A stretch of DNA of 37,682 nt from Methylophaga sp. (GTDB lineage: Bacteria > Pseudomonadota > Gammaproteobacteria > Nitrosococcales > Methylophagaceae), in the NCBI GenBank assembly GCA_002733505.1, contig NVVW01000021.1, positions 1 through 37,682 of the forward strand, in the 5' to 3' direction. How positions within the stretch are numbered: position 1 is the stretch's first letter; every line of letters begins with the position of its first letter. Made by a program: the position numbers and the translations under genes. Positions 7,910 to 14,967 of the stretch are shown here, in pieces. The notes under the pieces were generated by a model that saw only the letters and a list, made by a program, of their open reading frames with translations, did no database searches and was not told where the DNA came from.

Positions 7910-9376
7910 TTACATGCCAAAAATTTCATCCCATGCTAAAGGCTCATCACCTATCATATCTAAGAAAGGCACCGGCTGACCGTTAAGCAATAATTCGCCC
8001 GCATTAAGGTTTGCAATTGACTCATAACGCTCCTCTTTTTCAACAGCAAAACCCATCATGATCGGCATAGCAATGACTTCCTCCAGTGGTGTACCAGTGA
8101 GCATGCTTTTATCAATAGTAATAGCTAGGCTACCTTGCAAAGCTAGTGCAAGCTCTTTCACTGTTTTCAGTGCGAAAAGTTGTTTTGCATCGGTATAATT
8201 GAGGTCAAGATGAACCGCTGCATTACCTGTTTCATTGCTGATTTCTAGAACTGATTGAGTATTAACGCCTTGCTTAATTATATCGCCCAAAGCACGATAA
8301 TAGGCAAGCATGGATGATAATATTTCATCAGACATGATTTCGGCATCATCGCCACTCAGCATCGACATTTGAGACATATTCATTTCTTGCTCAAGATCAA
8401 TTAGCTTAATAACTGCAGTGCGTTCAATCCCACTAATGCTACCTTTCATATGTACCTTAGAATCAGGGAAGTTAAATCCTGCCTCGGACGATTTAATATG
8501 CACTGTATCGATATCAAATATAGCCGACGCATTCATTAGTCCATTATCGTGTTCAGCAGAAGAGACAATATATAGATCCTTGAAAATAACATCTGTCCCT
8601 TTGCCATCAGAGAATAAGAAACTTGGGATCGTCATGGTGATTTTGCCATCAAGAATAGAACTTTTATAGAATTCATCTACATCCATGTCGATAGTTGAGG
8701 GCGCCATTGTGAAGTTAATATCAATATCATCACCATCATTACCTTTAATATTTATTTCACCCAACTTCATCACACCGTTGATTATGGTTCCTTCAACATT
8801 ACTAGTGAAATCACCTGTGATACCGTCAAAAGAAAACTCAAATTGTTCTTCTCCTAAATCTTCACCTGTGAATTCTGCAATCTGTGCGGCATTAATAGAA
8901 AAGGGCGCAAACGTGACATCCGTATCAATCATATCGCCTGTACCGGTCGTCACACCTGAAACAAACGGTTCTTCATCACCAAATAATGTCGTGATAATAG
9001 ATTGTACCTCTTCAGAAAGTGATGCTTGATCGAGCGTTGTTAGAATATAACTGCTACCCGTTTTGATGCCATTAGGCGTCATCATTAACGGGCCATGATA
9101 GATGGTGTGGTTGAAACCAATAGTAATAGGCGGCATTTCTTTATTACCAAAAAATGCAGGATCAATAGTGATGACAGATTGTGCTGCACTCTGAGTAAAG
9201 CCTTTATCAAATGATTTCTTTTCTATAGTAAGAAAGGGCACAGTCTCGGAAATTTGTTGATTTGACTGTGCAAGCATATCATCTAATACCGCTTCAGTAT
9301 TCTGTGATGTAAACCATGTGGCGCCTGCCCAAATTGCAGGTGCGAGAATAAGAATGAGGAGAAGTATTTTTTTCAT
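7910..9376 (-). CDS. YdgA-like DUF945 family protein
   Basis: The 488-residue protein begins with a signal or anchor sequence, 'MKKILLLILILAPAIWAGATWF' (about residues 1-21), then 'NTEAVLDDMLAQSNQQISETVPFLTIEKKSFDKGFTQSAAQSVI', the usual N-terminal pattern of DUF945 (E. coli YdgA, about 500 residues). The remainder is long, beta-strand-rich and acidic, with repeated 'INGVMKLGEINIKG', 'SISGIERTAVIKLIDLEQEMNM' segments. It is expected to sit in the inner membrane facing the periplasm; the family's function is not known, although the build resembles AsmA-like envelope proteins. It is transcribed alone, with a terminator behind it. Confidence 0.85.
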   Translation of the reverse strand: MKKILLLILILAPAIWAGATWFTSQNTEAVLDDMLAQSNQQISETVPFLTIEKKSFDKGFTQSAAQSVITIDPAFFGNKEMPPITIGFNHTIYHGPLMMTPNGIKTGSSYILTTLDQASLSEEVQSIITTLFGDEEPFVSGVTTGTGDMIDTDVTFAPFSINAAQIAEFTGEDLGEEQFEFSFDGITGDFTSNVEGTIINGVMKLGEINIKGNDGDDIDINFTMAPSTIDMDVDEFYKSSILDGKITMTIPSFLFSDGKGTDVIFKDLYIVSSAEHDNGLMNASAIFDIDTVHIKSSEAGFNFPDSKVHMKGSISGIERTAVIKLIDLEQEMNMSQMSMLSGDDAEIMSDEILSSMLAYYRALGDIIKQGVNTQSVLEISNETGNAAVHLDLNYTDAKQLFALKTVKELALALQGSLAITIDKSMLTGTPLEEVIAMPIMMGFAVEKEERYESIANLNAGELLLNGQPVPFLDMIGDEPLAWDEIFGM

Positions 9377-9433
9377 GTGTTTAGTCCTTAAACTAGTATT
9401 AGAATAAATTAAATATTAAAAAGCAATGCAAGC

Positions 9434-9578
9434 TATACCCCCAAATACTTGAAGATACAGGTTTACACTTTTTCGTCACTCCCGCAGGTTTTAAGCGGGA
9501 GTCTAGTATTACAGCAGATCCCCGATAAAAGATCTCGGGGATGACGTATGAAATCTGAAAATTGAATTTACGGGTATA
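9434..9578. repeat. MITE-like repeat with two internal hairpins
   Basis: The unit is bounded by TATACCC at 9434-9440 and GGGTATA at 9572-9578, with further partial terminal complementarity (CCCNNAAAT). Inside are two hairpins: ACTCCCGC/GCGGGAGT (9478-9485 and 9495-9502) and ATCCCCGA/TCGGGGAT (9518-9525 and 9535-9542), flanked by GTCA and TGAC. The core recalls the unit at 1198-1329 (GTCATCCC...GGGATGAC), but the termini differ. It has no coding capacity and ends 11 bp from the stop of the dienelactone hydrolase gene, where its hairpins could also act as a terminator or transcript stabiliser. Confidence 0.7.
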
Positions 9579-9589
9579 AATCCCATCGA

Positions 9590-10339
9590 CTAACGCAAAG
9601 TTCTGCTGAATAAATTAAGTGCCAATTGATAGGCTAACTGAGCCGTCTGAGCATCATAACGACCACCATCACCTTCATCGCGCATAAAGGCATGACCAGC
9701 GTTAAACTCATGCCATGTAAAGCGTATATCCGTTTCGTTGAGTTCTTTATAAATCTTGGCAAGGCCCGCCGCAGGCACATGATTATCTTGCTTGCCCCAA
9801 ATCATGCATAACTCACCTTTGATATCATCCAAACGCTCCATGCTGTGTTGGCTAGCCGCATTAGGAATAATCTGAACATGTAAATCAGTAGCATAAAAAC
9901 AGGCTGAACCTTTCACTTCTGGCTGTAATGCAGCACGAAAGGCCAAGTGACCACCAATGCAATAACCCATCGCACCAATATGACCATTACACCAGTCTTG
10001 TTGCTGTGCAAACTCGATTAACGCCACATTATCAGTGTCGTAACCCTGCACGTCTTTAGCGTGTTTATCAGCATTACCTTTCTCACGACCGGCATCGTCA
10101 TAACCCAACACCGTACCAATCGGGTTCAACTCATGAAACACCTCAGGCACAAGCACGGCATAACCCTGACTCGCCATAAACTTAGCCGCACGTTCAATCG
10201 GCCCTGTTTGCTGAAAAATCTCAGAATAAAACAAAATAACAGGGTAACTAGCATTAGCATCCACATCAGGGCGGTGAATATAAGTACGCATTACACCAGT
10301 AGGTGTGTCGATATCAGCAAAATGACTTTGAATATTCAT
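9590..10339 (-). CDS. Dienelactone hydrolase family protein
   Basis: The 249-residue alpha/beta hydrolase carries the dienelactone hydrolase nucleophile elbow GYCIGG (Cys127 in place of the usual Ser), the early Glu in 'VILFYSEIFQQTG' that positions the Cys, and the late 'CMIWGKQDNHVPAAGL' (Asp) and 'FNAGHAFMRDEG' (His) of the catalytic triad. Dienelactone hydrolases open lactone rings in chlorocatechol degradation, but many family members sit outside such pathways, and no ring-cleavage genes are present here. The true substrate is unknown. It lies 53 nt from the cupin gene upstream on the same strand and may be co-transcribed. Confidence 0.88.
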   Translation of the reverse strand: MNIQSHFADIDTPTGVMRTYIHRPDVDANASYPVILFYSEIFQQTGPIERAAKFMASQGYAVLVPEVFHELNPIGTVLGYDDAGREKGNADKHAKDVQGYDTDNVALIEFAQQQDWCNGHIGAMGYCIGGHLAFRAALQPEVKGSACFYATDLHVQIIPNAASQHSMERLDDIKGELCMIWGKQDNHVPAAGLAKIYKELNETDIRFTWHEFNAGHAFMRDEGDGGRYDAQTAQLAYQLALNLFSRTLR

Positions 10340-10392
10340 ATTTTATGACTCGTTGTGTGTTTATTGATGATAGAGAGGAAAGGAGGCGCACT

Positions 10393-10743
10393 TTACTTGA
10401 AAATTGATTTAATGGTATTTGACCAGATAGTCAGCTGATTAAAGAAACATTTAACAAATTGACCACCGTTGTGTTTATATTGCTTTTTAAGTGCCTTTTT
10501 CACTTCCCAACTACCTTTAAAGCCAACGGGAAACACCACTAAGTCACCTGCTTTAAAACTAACAACAGGGCTACCATCTTCAGGTGTCATTTCACATTCA
10601 CCCTCTAAAATAAGTGCTGTTTCAGTAGTCACGAACTCCCACGGGAATACAGACACCTCTTTTTCCCATGTAGGCCAGTGAGCAACGCCCAATTGTTTTA
10701 AAAGTTCTTCACTTGGATTGTTATCAACGGTAATTTCTTTCAT
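10393..10743 (-). CDS. Cupin (DUF861-type) protein with an extra C-terminal tail
   Basis: A small cupin: 'WPTWEKEVSVFPWEFVTTETALILEGECEMTPEDG' gives the first cupin motif and 'SFKAGDLVVFPVGFKGSWEVKKALKKQYKH' the second. The single-barrel DUF861/cupin_3 group includes enamine and ureidoglycolate-type enzymes and many uncharacterised members. It is a paralogue of the divergent gene at 11148-11426, sharing ILEGE, PGD/AGD, VIFP/VVFP and LKKxYxH. That paralogue stops right after LKKHYQHF, whereas this one runs on for 25 residues, from NGGQF to the C-terminus, an extension that does not look like part of the fold and may reflect loss of the old stop. Substrate and metal use are unknown. Confidence 0.8.
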   Translation of the reverse strand: MKEITVDNNPSEELLKQLGVAHWPTWEKEVSVFPWEFVTTETALILEGECEMTPEDGSPVVSFKAGDLVVFPVGFKGSWEVKKALKKQYKHNGGQFVKCFFNQLTIWSNTIKSIFK

Positions 10744-11147
10744 GTTATTCCTAAAGTTTTAGTGTTGCCCAAAATCAAAATGATTTGGGATGATTTATTA
10801 TTTGTTGAAAATAAATGATATGACTTGAAATCATATCGAGTCTGAGCCCATGATACCTTGAATGCACGCGTCTTTTTCGGCATAAAAAATTTCTATAATC
10901 ATTAAGAGTTAATAGCTGAGAATAAGTGAATAAATTAGGGTTAATTATAGCACCGCATTGTCTTATAATGTTTGCAATATAATAAAGATGAGTAGATCTT
11001 CATTATGAGATCTTCATTATGTTATATTTTTCTGTAATACGCTTTCTGTTATTATTCCCGTGTCTCGCATTTTGTGGTGACACATCGCACTAACCGCGAT
11101 TAAGATTTTGAATCTATTTTACTAACAACAGACAACGTAGGGATGTT
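10744..11147. other. 404-bp intergenic region between two divergent cupin genes
   Basis: No convincing gene here. Both cupin promoters must lie in it. Visible structure: an imperfect inverted repeat (CCCAAAATCA with TGATTTGGG) at about 10768-10789, a 7-bp inverted repeat GATATGA/TCATATC at 10817-10823 and 10831-10837, and a perfect 14-bp tandem duplication at 10994-11021. AT-rich stretches such as TATAAT near 10963 could be promoter elements, but no well-spaced -35/-10 pair stands out. Confidence 0.5.
10994..11021. repeat. 14-bp perfect tandem duplication
   Basis: AGATCTTCATTATG occurs twice in direct succession (10994-11007 and 11008-11021), 127 nt upstream of the plus-strand cupin start. 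It could be a doubled regulator site or a chance slippage product; nothing else in the window repeats it. Confidence 0.85.
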
Positions 11148-11426
11148 ATGCCAGAAATTATCATTGAAAAAAACGTAAGTGAAGAAAAATTAAAAGAACT
11201 AGGCGTTTCAAGCTGGAATATTTGGGACTGCCCAGTATCTGAATTTCGTCTTGATTTTGACGATAAAAGCGAACGCTCATATATTTTAGAAGGTGAAATT
11301 GTTGTCACTCCCGATGGTGGTGAGCCTGTGACCATCGTACCGGGTGATTATGTTATTTTCCCTGACGGCTTAAAAAGCGTTTGGCAAGTAACCAAAACAT
11401 TGAAAAAGCATTACCAGCACTTCTAA
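11148..11426 (+). CDS. Cupin (DUF861-type) protein
   Basis: The 92-residue protein is a minimal cupin: 'SSWNIWDCPVSEFRLDFDDKSERSYILEGEIVVTPDGGEPVTIVPGDYVIFPDGLKSVWQVTKTLKKHYQHF'-type sequence, cited here by its parts: YILEGEIVVTPDGG is cupin motif 1 and PGDYVIFPDGLKSVW motif 2. It lacks the full His set of metal-binding cupins, as many of the DUF861 group do. It is the shorter paralogue of the protein at 10393-10743 and is probably the ancestral length. The ATG at 11148 follows GTAGGG. A strong terminator follows 7 nt after the stop, so it forms its own transcription unit. Molecular function unknown. Confidence 0.85.
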   Translation: MPEIIIEKNVSEEKLKELGVSSWNIWDCPVSEFRLDFDDKSERSYILEGEIVVTPDGGEPVTIVPGDYVIFPDGLKSVWQVTKTLKKHYQHF

Positions 11427-11433
11427 CGTGATT

Positions 11434-11458
11434 AAGGCATCTTCGGATGCCTTTTTTT
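11434..11458 (+). terminator. Rho-independent terminator after the cupin gene
   Basis: A perfect 8-bp stem AAGGCATC/GATGCCTT with a UUCG tetraloop, followed by a run of Ts, right after the cupin stop. The UUCG loop is the classic stable tetraloop. Confidence 0.92.
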
Positions 11459-11527
11459 ATCAACAAATCAAATCCCAAATACAAAAAAAGACAATTTAAA
11501 CTAAACAATAATATTGAGAGAATAATA

Positions 11528-11818
11528 ATGAGTGAAAATTCACCTGCTACAAAGACATTTCAACAACGTGCCGATGAGTTTATTGCTGTTGCAAACCAGC
11601 AAGTGCCTGATAGTTCAGTAGATGATGTTAATACATCAATTATATTTTCTGCCGCGCGGTTTAATGCGTTTAGCATCGCCCGTTCAGTTGATAGTGCTGA
11701 GAAGTTGCAAGCAGAGAAACAAGAAGCGATAAAATACTTTACACAACGCTACACAGAGATGTTTGAACAAAACATAGATGAATATATTTCGCGTTTTGAC
11801 CGCTACTCACAACAATAA
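11528..11818 (+). CDS. DUF3144 family protein
   Basis: The 96-residue protein contains 'TFQQRADEFIAVANQQVPD', 'NTSIIFSAARFNAFSIARS' and 'AIKYFTQRYTEMFEQNIDEYI', which fit the DUF3144 pattern of small soluble alpha-helical gammaproteobacterial proteins of unknown function. I take the ATG at 11528 as start; the frame is open back to 11447 but that stretch overlaps the upstream terminator and is Lys/Asn-rich with no family match. TTGAGAG about 12 nt upstream is a modest ribosome binding site. It stands alone; an 8-bp inverted repeat CTGATATT/AATATCAG at 11820-11845 lies just after its stop but has no T-run. Confidence 0.82.
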   Translation: MSENSPATKTFQQRADEFIAVANQQVPDSSVDDVNTSIIFSAARFNAFSIARSVDSAEKLQAEKQEAIKYFTQRYTEMFEQNIDEYISRFDRYSQQ

Positions 11819-12068
11819 TCTGATATTAAAAATTTAGAATATCAGGCCTAATTTCAAACAGTGAGCCGCTTACTCTGAAGCCCATGCATATTCATTTTCC
11901 AATAAAGATTCTATCTGGATGTTGGCTTACTTTTATTCGATGAAAATCAAATATCAAATTGGCTTATCCCTTGACCCGCCTTGATATCCTAAAAAATGAA
12001 TGCCTAGCGGCGGAACGACCAATAGAGAAGTGATTAAGGAAAATCCAAGCTGACCCTATGATGTTTTT

Positions 12069-12497
12069 TTAGCTTATTCTACTCTTAGGAAGTATTCCAG
12101 CGATGTTTCTAAATTTCGTCTCGGCTAGCAAATTAGATAGTGCTTGGTGTGAAATCAGATGTATTGTATTTTTTAAAAACCACAGGTTCTCAGCAAAGAA
12201 TTCTGGGGTTAATTCTTTTCTCAGGTCTTCTGGTGCCTGATATATAAGTTGTAAGGTTGCTTCTAAAGTAAAAGCATCTTGGTCAATATTCTTATTCGTT
12301 GCTTTCAGTCTAATATCAACTTCACAGAGAAACCTCAACTGTTCTAATGGCTCGTCATTATTTTGTTCAGCGACTTCAATTTTTACATCATCAGAAATAT
12401 CATATGAAAGAGAGCCGCCTGTTGAAGGTTCAAAACTTAACTCTTTATATGTAAGGCTAGTGATGGAATGGTCTAAATATAATATTTTCTCAAGCAT
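12069..12497 (-). CDS. SecB-like chaperone, third gene of a HicAB module
   Basis: I start this at the ATG at 12497 (142 residues), 4 nt after the hicB stop; the longer frame would overlap hicB. The middle and end follow the SecB fold order: strand 'LRFLCEVDIRLKATNKN', strand 'AFTLEATLQLIYQAPED', then 'EFFAENLWFLKNTIHLISHQALSNLLAETKF' in the position of the SecB long helix and the closing 'ILPKSRI' where SecB has its Pro-rich end. Chromosomal SecB is a solitary export chaperone; SecB-like proteins in operons with toxin-antitoxin pairs (TAC systems, studied in M. tuberculosis with HigBA) protect the antitoxin. Position directly behind hicAB suggests that role. The fold call is by pattern, not alignment, and needs a profile search. 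Confidence 0.65.
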   Translation of the reverse strand: MLEKILYLDHSITSLTYKELSFEPSTGGSLSYDISDDVKIEVAEQNNDEPLEQLRFLCEVDIRLKATNKNIDQDAFTLEATLQLIYQAPEDLRKELTPEFFAENLWFLKNTIHLISHQALSNLLAETKFRNIAGILPKSRIS

Positions 12498-12501
12498 AAT
12501 A

Positions 12502-12972
12502 TTAATGCCTTGCTTCTTTCGCTTTAAGTTGATAAACATTATTAGGTTGTTCCCAAGATGGGACATCAATAACTTGCTGATCTACGGCAGATGTAGTTTG
12601 GTGAAGATGGTTATGATAATGAATCTCTTGTTCTTTATTAAAGAAGTCTCTTGCTACAATTTTAATAACGTCATTTAATGAAGTGCCTAGTTTGACTGAC
12701 TCAAGATATACTTTCTTATGGAGTTCAGACCCGATTCTCACTTGAAATGTTCCTGACATTTCTTTATCAGGAGTTCGTCCAATTTCGTTGCAGGTTTCAA
12801 GATAATCATCAACTGCTTCTTCAAATGCAGCCTGTAACTCAATTGGAGTTTCCGCCTGATAGCTTACCAAATCATTAATACATTCGATCTTTCCAAAGAT
12901 TAGGTTATCTTCTCGGGAAATTTCTACACTACCTGTATAGCCTTTGTAAGTCATAAATGTAGCCTTACTCAT
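12502..12972 (-). CDS. hicB: HicB-type antitoxin with C-terminal extension
   Basis: The 156-residue protein has two known parts and a tail. Residues 1-66 form the partial RNase H-like HicB fold ('YKGYTGSVEISREDNLIFGKIE', 'ELQAAFEEAVDDYLETC'). Residues about 74-112 form a ribbon-helix-helix DNA-binding domain ('GTFQVRIGSELHKKVYLESV', 'GTSLNDVIKIVARDFF'). Residues 113-156 are an additional, His-rich then hydrophobic tail ending 'DVPSWEQPNNVYQLKAKEARH' with Trp140 and Tyr147. In chaperone-controlled systems the antitoxin has such a tail that binds the SecB-like partner; I infer the same here. The start is the ATG at 12972, overlapping hicA by 8 nt; a GTG one codon upstream is also possible. Expected to neutralise HicA and repress its own promoter. 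Confidence 0.88.
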   Translation of the reverse strand: MSKATFMTYKGYTGSVEISREDNLIFGKIECINDLVSYQAETPIELQAAFEEAVDDYLETCNEIGRTPDKEMSGTFQVRIGSELHKKVYLESVKLGTSLNDVIKIVARDFFNKEQEIHYHNHLHQTTSAVDQQVIDVPSWEQPNNVYQLKAKEARH

Positions 12973-13213
12973 CACTATCTAATGCTCCTAGTTTCTCTAT
13001 TATCTGTTTTAATACATATATTTTCATGATTCCGCTTGGATGCGGCTCGTGTAAATTGATCATTTCTTTAGATTCATGAATAAATTTACGTCGCGAACCT
13101 TTTCCATTATGTAGAGTATACCCGTGTCCTTTCAAAACAGTTACTAAATTGTCCCATGTAAAATCATTAGGGAGAGCATAGAGCCGCTGTTCTAATTTCT
13201 CTCTTTTAGACAT
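12965..13213 (-). CDS. hicA: HicA-type mRNA interferase toxin
   Basis: The 82-residue protein is a HicA (YcfA) double-stranded RNA-binding-fold toxin: 'DFTWDNLVTVLKGHGYTLHNGKGSRRKFIHE', then 'MINLHEPHPSGIMKIYVLKQIIEKLG'. HicA toxins cut mRNA and arrest growth. The family's usual catalytic His lies in a GSH motif; here that site reads GSR (Gly39-Ser40-Arg41) with His46 five residues on, so either a different His serves or activity is lowered. It is about 20 residues longer than the shortest HicA proteins because of its N-terminus. It is first in the operon hicA-hicB-secB-like, and is preceded by two palindromes (13236-13273). Confidence 0.85.
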   Translation of the reverse strand: MSKREKLEQRLYALPNDFTWDNLVTVLKGHGYTLHNGKGSRRKFIHESKEMINLHEPHPSGIMKIYVLKQIIEKLGALDSDE

Positions 13214-13235
13214 TATTAACTTATTCCCTTATTTC

Positions 13236-13273
13236 TGCAACTATTTTTTAGTTGCACAGTGATATTGTTCACT
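13236..13273 (-). promoter_or_regulatory. Paired palindromes upstream of hicA, candidate HicB operator
   Basis: Two inverted repeats lie 23-60 nt before the hicA ATG. The first has 8-bp perfect arms TGCAACTA/TAGTTGCA (13236-13243 and 13249-13256). The second is AGTGA...TCACT (13258-13262 and 13269-13273). HicB ribbon-helix-helix domains bind such inverted repeats in their own promoter, so these are plausible autoregulatory sites. The first could instead be an RNA hairpin in the leader. Confidence 0.5.
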
Positions 13274-13333
13274 ATTTAGCAGTAGTAATTCTATGTGGCT
13301 GATGAGCGAATCAAGGAGCCAGCCAACTTGATT

Positions 13334-13579
13334 TCAATGTGTTCCCATCAATAGACCAGCAACACTAAGATCTTCATCAATATCAGGCCAGTGAATACCC
13401 TCGCCATCTCCGAGTAATTGCCAGTTTTCACGTTGGGATTTACTTGCTTGAGAAAGTTTAGGAAACCAAACTAAGGGCGCTGAAACGGTACGTCCATCAA
13501 CAAGATCAATAATGATGGCAGTATCAGAGCATTGTATAGACTGAGCTTGTGGATTTAGTTTAACGGCTAAAGTAGTCAT
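13334..13579 (-). CDS. DUF2442 protein, partner of a DUF4160 gene
   Basis: With the ATG at 13579 the protein is 81 residues. It reads 'TDTAIIIDLVDGRTVSAPLVWFPKLSQASKSQRENWQLLGDGEGIHWPDIDEDLSVAGLL' in outline, matching DUF2442 (a small domain with the conserved 'LxDGRxvsvPl.wfPrL' and 'ihWpdlDedlsv'). DUF2442 genes commonly follow DUF4160 genes, and the pair is suspected to be a toxin-antitoxin-like module; biochemical evidence is limited as far as I know. It overlaps the DUF4160 gene by 20 nt. A longer start at 13612 would add 11 residues and more overlap. It lies 120 nt before hicA on the same strand. Confidence 0.85.
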   Translation of the reverse strand: MTTLAVKLNPQAQSIQCSDTAIIIDLVDGRTVSAPLVWFPKLSQASKSQRENWQLLGDGEGIHWPDIDEDLSVAGLLMGTH

Positions 13580-13796
13580 TCCATGTCTCCAAAAAATATT
13601 CTTTATGTTCAATAACGAGTGATTCTAGCTTTTTTAGTTCTTTAGGTGAAAAGCGAGTGGAACTTGCCAATGCCACGGGCTTTAACCAAAACTTTGCTAA
13701 CATTGTATCTCTTTGGATATGAATATGTGCAGGTTCGTTATTTTCATTACTATAAAAGAAAAATCGAAAAGGCCCAATTCGTAATACTGTTGGCAT
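13560..13796 (-). CDS. DUF4160 protein
   Basis: The 78-residue product is a typical DUF4160: 'MPTVLRIGPFRFFFYSNENNEPAHIHI' at the start (the family's 'isPTVlrigpyRfyfysndhrPpHiHV' pattern) and 'FSPKELKKLESLVIEHKEYFLETWNDYF' at the end. It is found in pairs with DUF2442 and is presumed to be one half of a two-gene regulatory or toxin-antitoxin module; which half is toxic is not known. It starts 13 nt after the nrdB stop with no terminator between, so it may be read from the nrdAB promoter. A 12-bp perfect palindrome occupies that gap. Confidence 0.85.
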   Translation of the reverse strand: MPTVLRIGPFRFFFYSNENNEPAHIHIQRDTMLAKFWLKPVALASSTRFSPKELKKLESLVIEHKEYFLETWNDYFSR

Positions 13797-13797
13797 G

Positions 13798-13809
13798 GGT
13801 AATATTACC
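13798..13809. promoter_or_regulatory. 12-bp perfect palindrome in the nrdB-DUF4160 gap
   Basis: GGTAATATTACC is fully self-complementary and fills almost the whole 13-nt gap between the nrdB stop and the DUF4160 start, overlapping its ribosome-binding region. It could be an operator for the small pair; chance is not excluded. Confidence 0.35.
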
Positions 13810-14967
13810 TTAATCCCACTTCAAAGCACCACCAGTCTGATACTCAGTCACCTTAGTCTCAAAGAAATTCTTCTCTTTCTTCATATTTGCCTGTTCATCT
13901 AACCACGCCAGTGTGTTTTCTGCACCGGGGAAGGGTTCGGCAAAGCCCAGTTGTCGGGCACGGCGGTTAGCGATAAAGCGGAATTGGGCGATATGGTCTT
14001 CTTTTGAATAACCTAAGATTGGATCGCGAAGGATGTAGCTGGTGTAGATTTTTTCAGCTTCATAGGCTTCTTCGAACATTTCTTGGATTTTGACCGGATC
14101 TAGAACTACATTTTCTTCTTTTATAATTTGTTTCACTACACGAATACCGAATGAAGCATGTAACACTTCATCACGCATAATGTATTGCAATTGTTCGGCG
14201 GTGCCTTTCATCAAACCACGACGTTGTAGGGCGAAGATAGGGCTAAAACCATTATAGAACCAGCACCCTTCAAATATGCCACCAAAGAAGGCGTAGGCCA
14301 TCACGAAATCTTCTAATTGATCACGATCAGTTAGATCCATGTCACTGCGTAAGATGGAGTCTAAACGACGGTTAGCCAGTTGGATTTTTTGATTGATTTC
14401 TGGCACTACGCGGTAACGATTGTAGATTTCACTCTGATCTAAACCGATGGTTTCGATGCAATGTTGATATGTCCATGTGTGCAGGGCTTCTTCATACACT
14501 TGGCGTGCTTGATAGATTTGCAGCTCTGGCGCGGTCATTTTTTCCATAACCGCTAGACCAATATTACGCATAGCTAGAATATCGGATGTGGTCAGATAAG
14601 ACATGACATTGGTATAGACATGCTTTTCTTCTAGCGTCAGTTTATGGTTATAGTCATGAATATCCGCTGTCATGTTGATGTCTAGCGGTGTCCAATGGTT
14701 TTTGTTGGCATTTAAGAAATATTCCCATGCCCACGGGTATTTGAACGGTGCCAGTTGGTTGACATCGGTCAGACCGTTGACCACACGTTTATCATCAACA
14801 TTAACCGGTGCCACATTATTAAGTGGTAGTGGTGCGACTTCAGCCTTTACGTTGGGCACTGCGCCTTGTTCGTTTGCCGCTGGCTTTGCTGGCGTATTTG
14901 TTTCGCCTGCTTCGGCATCTGGCAACGCTTTAGCCGTTGATGCAAATGGATCATCCCAATCTAACAT
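13810..14967 (-). CDS. nrdB: Ribonucleotide reductase class I, beta subunit
   Basis: This R2 subunit houses the di-iron tyrosyl radical used by NrdA to make deoxyribonucleotides. With the ATG at 14967 it has 385 residues. The diiron and radical motif ExxHxxxY is intact in 'EEALHTWTYQHCIETIG', so this is not the Tyr-less class Ic form. Further iron-ligand helices are 'VMAYAFFGGIFEGCWFYNGFS' and 'QYIMRDEVLHASFGIRVV'. The C-terminus 'ETKVTEYQTGGALKWD' carries the Tyr and the NrdA-docking tail. I chose 14967 because GAGG lies 10 nt upstream; an ATG three codons earlier has its GAGG too close. It overlaps the nrdA stop by 1 nt (TAATG). The N-terminal 60 residues are Ala/Pro-rich and probably flexible. 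Confidence 0.95.
   Translation of the reverse strand: MLDWDDPFASTAKALPDAEAGETNTPAKPAANEQGAVPNVKAEVAPLPLNNVAPVNVDDKRVVNGLTDVNQLAPFKYPWAWEYFLNANKNHWTPLDINMTADIHDYNHKLTLEEKHVYTNVMSYLTTSDILAMRNIGLAVMEKMTAPELQIYQARQVYEEALHTWTYQHCIETIGLDQSEIYNRYRVVPEINQKIQLANRRLDSILRSDMDLTDRDQLEDFVMAYAFFGGIFEGCWFYNGFSPIFALQRRGLMKGTAEQLQYIMRDEVLHASFGIRVVKQIIKEENVVLDPVKIQEMFEEAYEAEKIYTSYILRDPILGYSKEDHIAQFRFIANRRARQLGFAEPFPGAENTLAWLDEQANMKKEKNFFETKVTEYQTGGALKWD

Noticed and set aside
12460..12678. 72-codon plus-strand frame across the hicB/secB-like junction
   Set aside because: Antisense to three well-supported coupled genes and low-complexity in composition.
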